DNA from: Bacilli bacterium
GTDB lineage: Bacteria; Bacillota_I; Bacilli_A; RF39; UBA660
Direction: 5' to 3'
Assembly: GCA_028684735.1 (NCBI GenBank)
Contig: JAQUFI010000033.1
Coordinates: 1 to 13,629 of the forward strand
Length of the DNA stretch: 13,629 bases
Both the position numbers and the translations under genes were made by a program. The notes under the pieces are model-generated. The model was not told the origin of the DNA. It worked only from the letters and a program-made list of their open reading frames with translations, and did not search any database. Positions 12,489-13,629 of this stretch are shown piece after piece (within the stretch, counting starts at the first letter, position 1; each line of letters opens with the position of its first letter).

Positions 12489-13629
12489 ATAATGTTGGAT
12501 AACTATTTATTCCAATTGGTAAACCAATAATATACCATCCAACAATAATTAATAACCAAATCCCAGCAATTAATAAAATTGACGGCATCATCATTTTTAA
12601 AGTCCCAAAAATGGTTATTTTTTGTTCTTCATCGGTGTTGTATTTTTGTAAAAAGGCTAACATAACAATAAAATAGATAAATAGTGGGGTTATACTTCGA
12701 CCAATCCCATCTGCTGCTTTAAAAATAAATTGTGTAAAATCAGGTGTTATATTAGATCTCATAAATAAAGGAACTAAAATAGGCGATGCTAAAGTCCATT
12801 TCATAATTGTCGATGGAACTAAAATGCTCATTAAGATAATAATAATAAACATCGTTGCAATTAAAGGAATTCCTGAAAATGGTAAAATCCCCATAAAATC
12901 AACTAGTTTTACAGCAATTACTTCACCCAAATTAGTATACTCTAATAATCCTACAAGTTGTGATGTAAAGAACAATAATACAAATAAATAACCAATACCT
13001 TCAAAATGTTTAGATAAACCAACACTATATTCAGTACTATTTTTAATATTTCTTGATACATATCCATAAACAAAACCACATATCATCATAATTAAGACAA
13101 TGATATACATAAAACCATCTTTAAATGGCGAACCATCACTCCATAATCTTACAATATAATTATCACCTTCACCAAGTAATAATCCAGAATTATAAGAACC
13201 GGGTAAGATCATATAAACAATACCTACCAACAGTAAGCCCAAAGCCAAATTACTATAGTATAGGGCTTTCTTTGATATTATTAAATTATCTTCTTCAATT
13301 TCTGTTTTACTGATTTTAGGAGCTAAATACTTTTTAATAATCAATGTTCCTAAGATGGCTAAAATGAAAGTACTTGCAATCATAATATATATGTTTGATA
13401 GCAAGTTAAATTGATAATCCTTATCGACATTTACAATCGCAGCTTTTTCCGTCAACGATCCTAAGAAATAGTCATTGTATGAAGGCAATAACCCAGCTCC
13501 ATATCCTAAGGTAATACCAAGAAAAATCGTTATCATTCCCAACATTGGTTTTTTATCAGCATATTTATAAATAATACCAATTAACGGTAACAATAATACA
13601 TAACTATATTCTCCAACAAAAGTACTTGC
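12487..13629 (-). CDS. AbgT-family transporter, C-terminal part (partial)
   Basis: AbgT proteins are inner-membrane transporters; E. coli AbgT imports p-aminobenzoyl-glutamate, and relatives MtrF and YdaH export sulfonamides. The frame is open at the window edge, giving 380 residues of a family that is usually about 500. Family-like segments are VGEYSYVLLLPL at 5-16, GYGAGLLPSYNDYF at 42-55, LLFFTSQLVGLLEYTNLG at 218-235, MKWTLASPILVPLFM at 276-290, and the ending WYIIGLPIG. The signature normally like GDSxTNxITP reads ADGIGRSITP (306-315), keeping the Asp and ITP only. A TTG at 13593 is not the start, because the frame and homology continue upstream. The substrate is unknown. Confidence 0.88.
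   Translation of the reverse strand, partial: ASTFVGEYSYVLLLPLIGIIYKYADKKPMLGMITIFLGITLGYGAGLLPSYNDYFLGSLTEKAAIVNVDKDYQFNLLSNIYIMIASTFILAILGTLIIKKYLAPKISKTEIEEDNLIISKKALYYSNLALGLLLVGIVYMILPGSYNSGLLLGEGDNYIVRLWSDGSPFKDGFMYIIVLIMMICGFVYGYVSRNIKNSTEYSVGLSKHFEGIGYLFVLLFFTSQLVGLLEYTNLGEVIAVKLVDFMGILPFSGIPLIATMFIIIILMSILVPSTIMKWTLASPILVPLFMRSNITPDFTQFIFKAADGIGRSITPLFIYFIVMLAFLQKYNTDEEQKITIFGTLKMMMPSILLIAGIWLLIIVGWYIIGLPIGINSYPTL

Noticed and set aside
1..13629. Mollicutes code (UGA = Trp)
   Set aside because: All recognised proteins are complete with UGG tryptophans and no internal UGA; one UGA is a natural stop in rplP. This is not decisive alone, but nothing supports recoding.
1..13629. CRISPR array, tRNA or rRNA genes, insertion sequences, prophage or defence genes
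   Set aside because: No regularly spaced repeats, cloverleaf-like genes, transposase frames or terminal repeats were seen; almost all sequence is accounted for by core genes, and no gene-free stretch exceeds 234 bp.

Overview
The window is AT-rich, chromosomal and densely coded, with strong AGGAGG-type Shine-Dalgarno (SD) sequences, zinc-ribbon (C+) forms of S14 and S18, and Bacillota-like gene orders. It suggests a low-GC Bacillota lineage, perhaps one of the uncultured Bacilli close to the Mollicutes. The reading frames fit the standard bacterial code: tryptophans are read as UGG without internal UGA. Of 25 stop codons in the window, 16 are TAA, 8 TAG and 1 TGA.

Positions 1-8310, minus strand: the S10-spc ribosomal protein operon in the classical order rpsJ-rplC-rplD-rplW-rplB-rpsS-rplV-rpsC-rplP-rpmC-rpsQ-rplN-rplX-rplE-rpsN-rpsH-rplF-rplR-rpsE, with rpsE cut by the window edge. 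Genes are 11-24 bp apart or overlap, and several stop codons touch the next SD. A consensus promoter (-35 at 8340-8345, -10 at 8317-8322) and a structured leader of about 125 nt precede rpsJ. The str operon (rpsL-rpsG-fusA-tuf), often found upstream in Bacillota, is absent; gpsA lies there instead, divergently transcribed.

Positions 8371-9467, plus strand: gpsA (glycerol-3-phosphate dehydrogenase) with its own extended -10 promoter and a strong terminator. The terminator is arranged tail to tail with that of the converging rpsF operon.

Positions 9472-12470, minus strand: ychF (ribosome-associated ATPase), a YwaF/TIGR02206-type membrane protein, then rpsF-ssb-rpsR. The ychF-rpsF-ssb-rpsR order is familiar from Bacillus; here the membrane-protein gene sits between ychF and rpsF. 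rpsF has its own promoter, whose -10 covers the membrane gene's stop codon, and a leader able to hide the rpsF SD.

Positions 12471-13629, minus strand: the C-terminal three quarters of an AbgT-family transporter and its terminator, whose U-tract overlaps the ychF -35 box.

Most of the window is core translation machinery and I see no novel defence, mobile or biosynthetic system. The points of interest are an acidic tail on L3, an altered L22 tunnel loop, an SSB without the usual C-terminal tip, an AbgT homologue with a changed signature, and candidate RNA regulation in the S10 and rpsF leaders.
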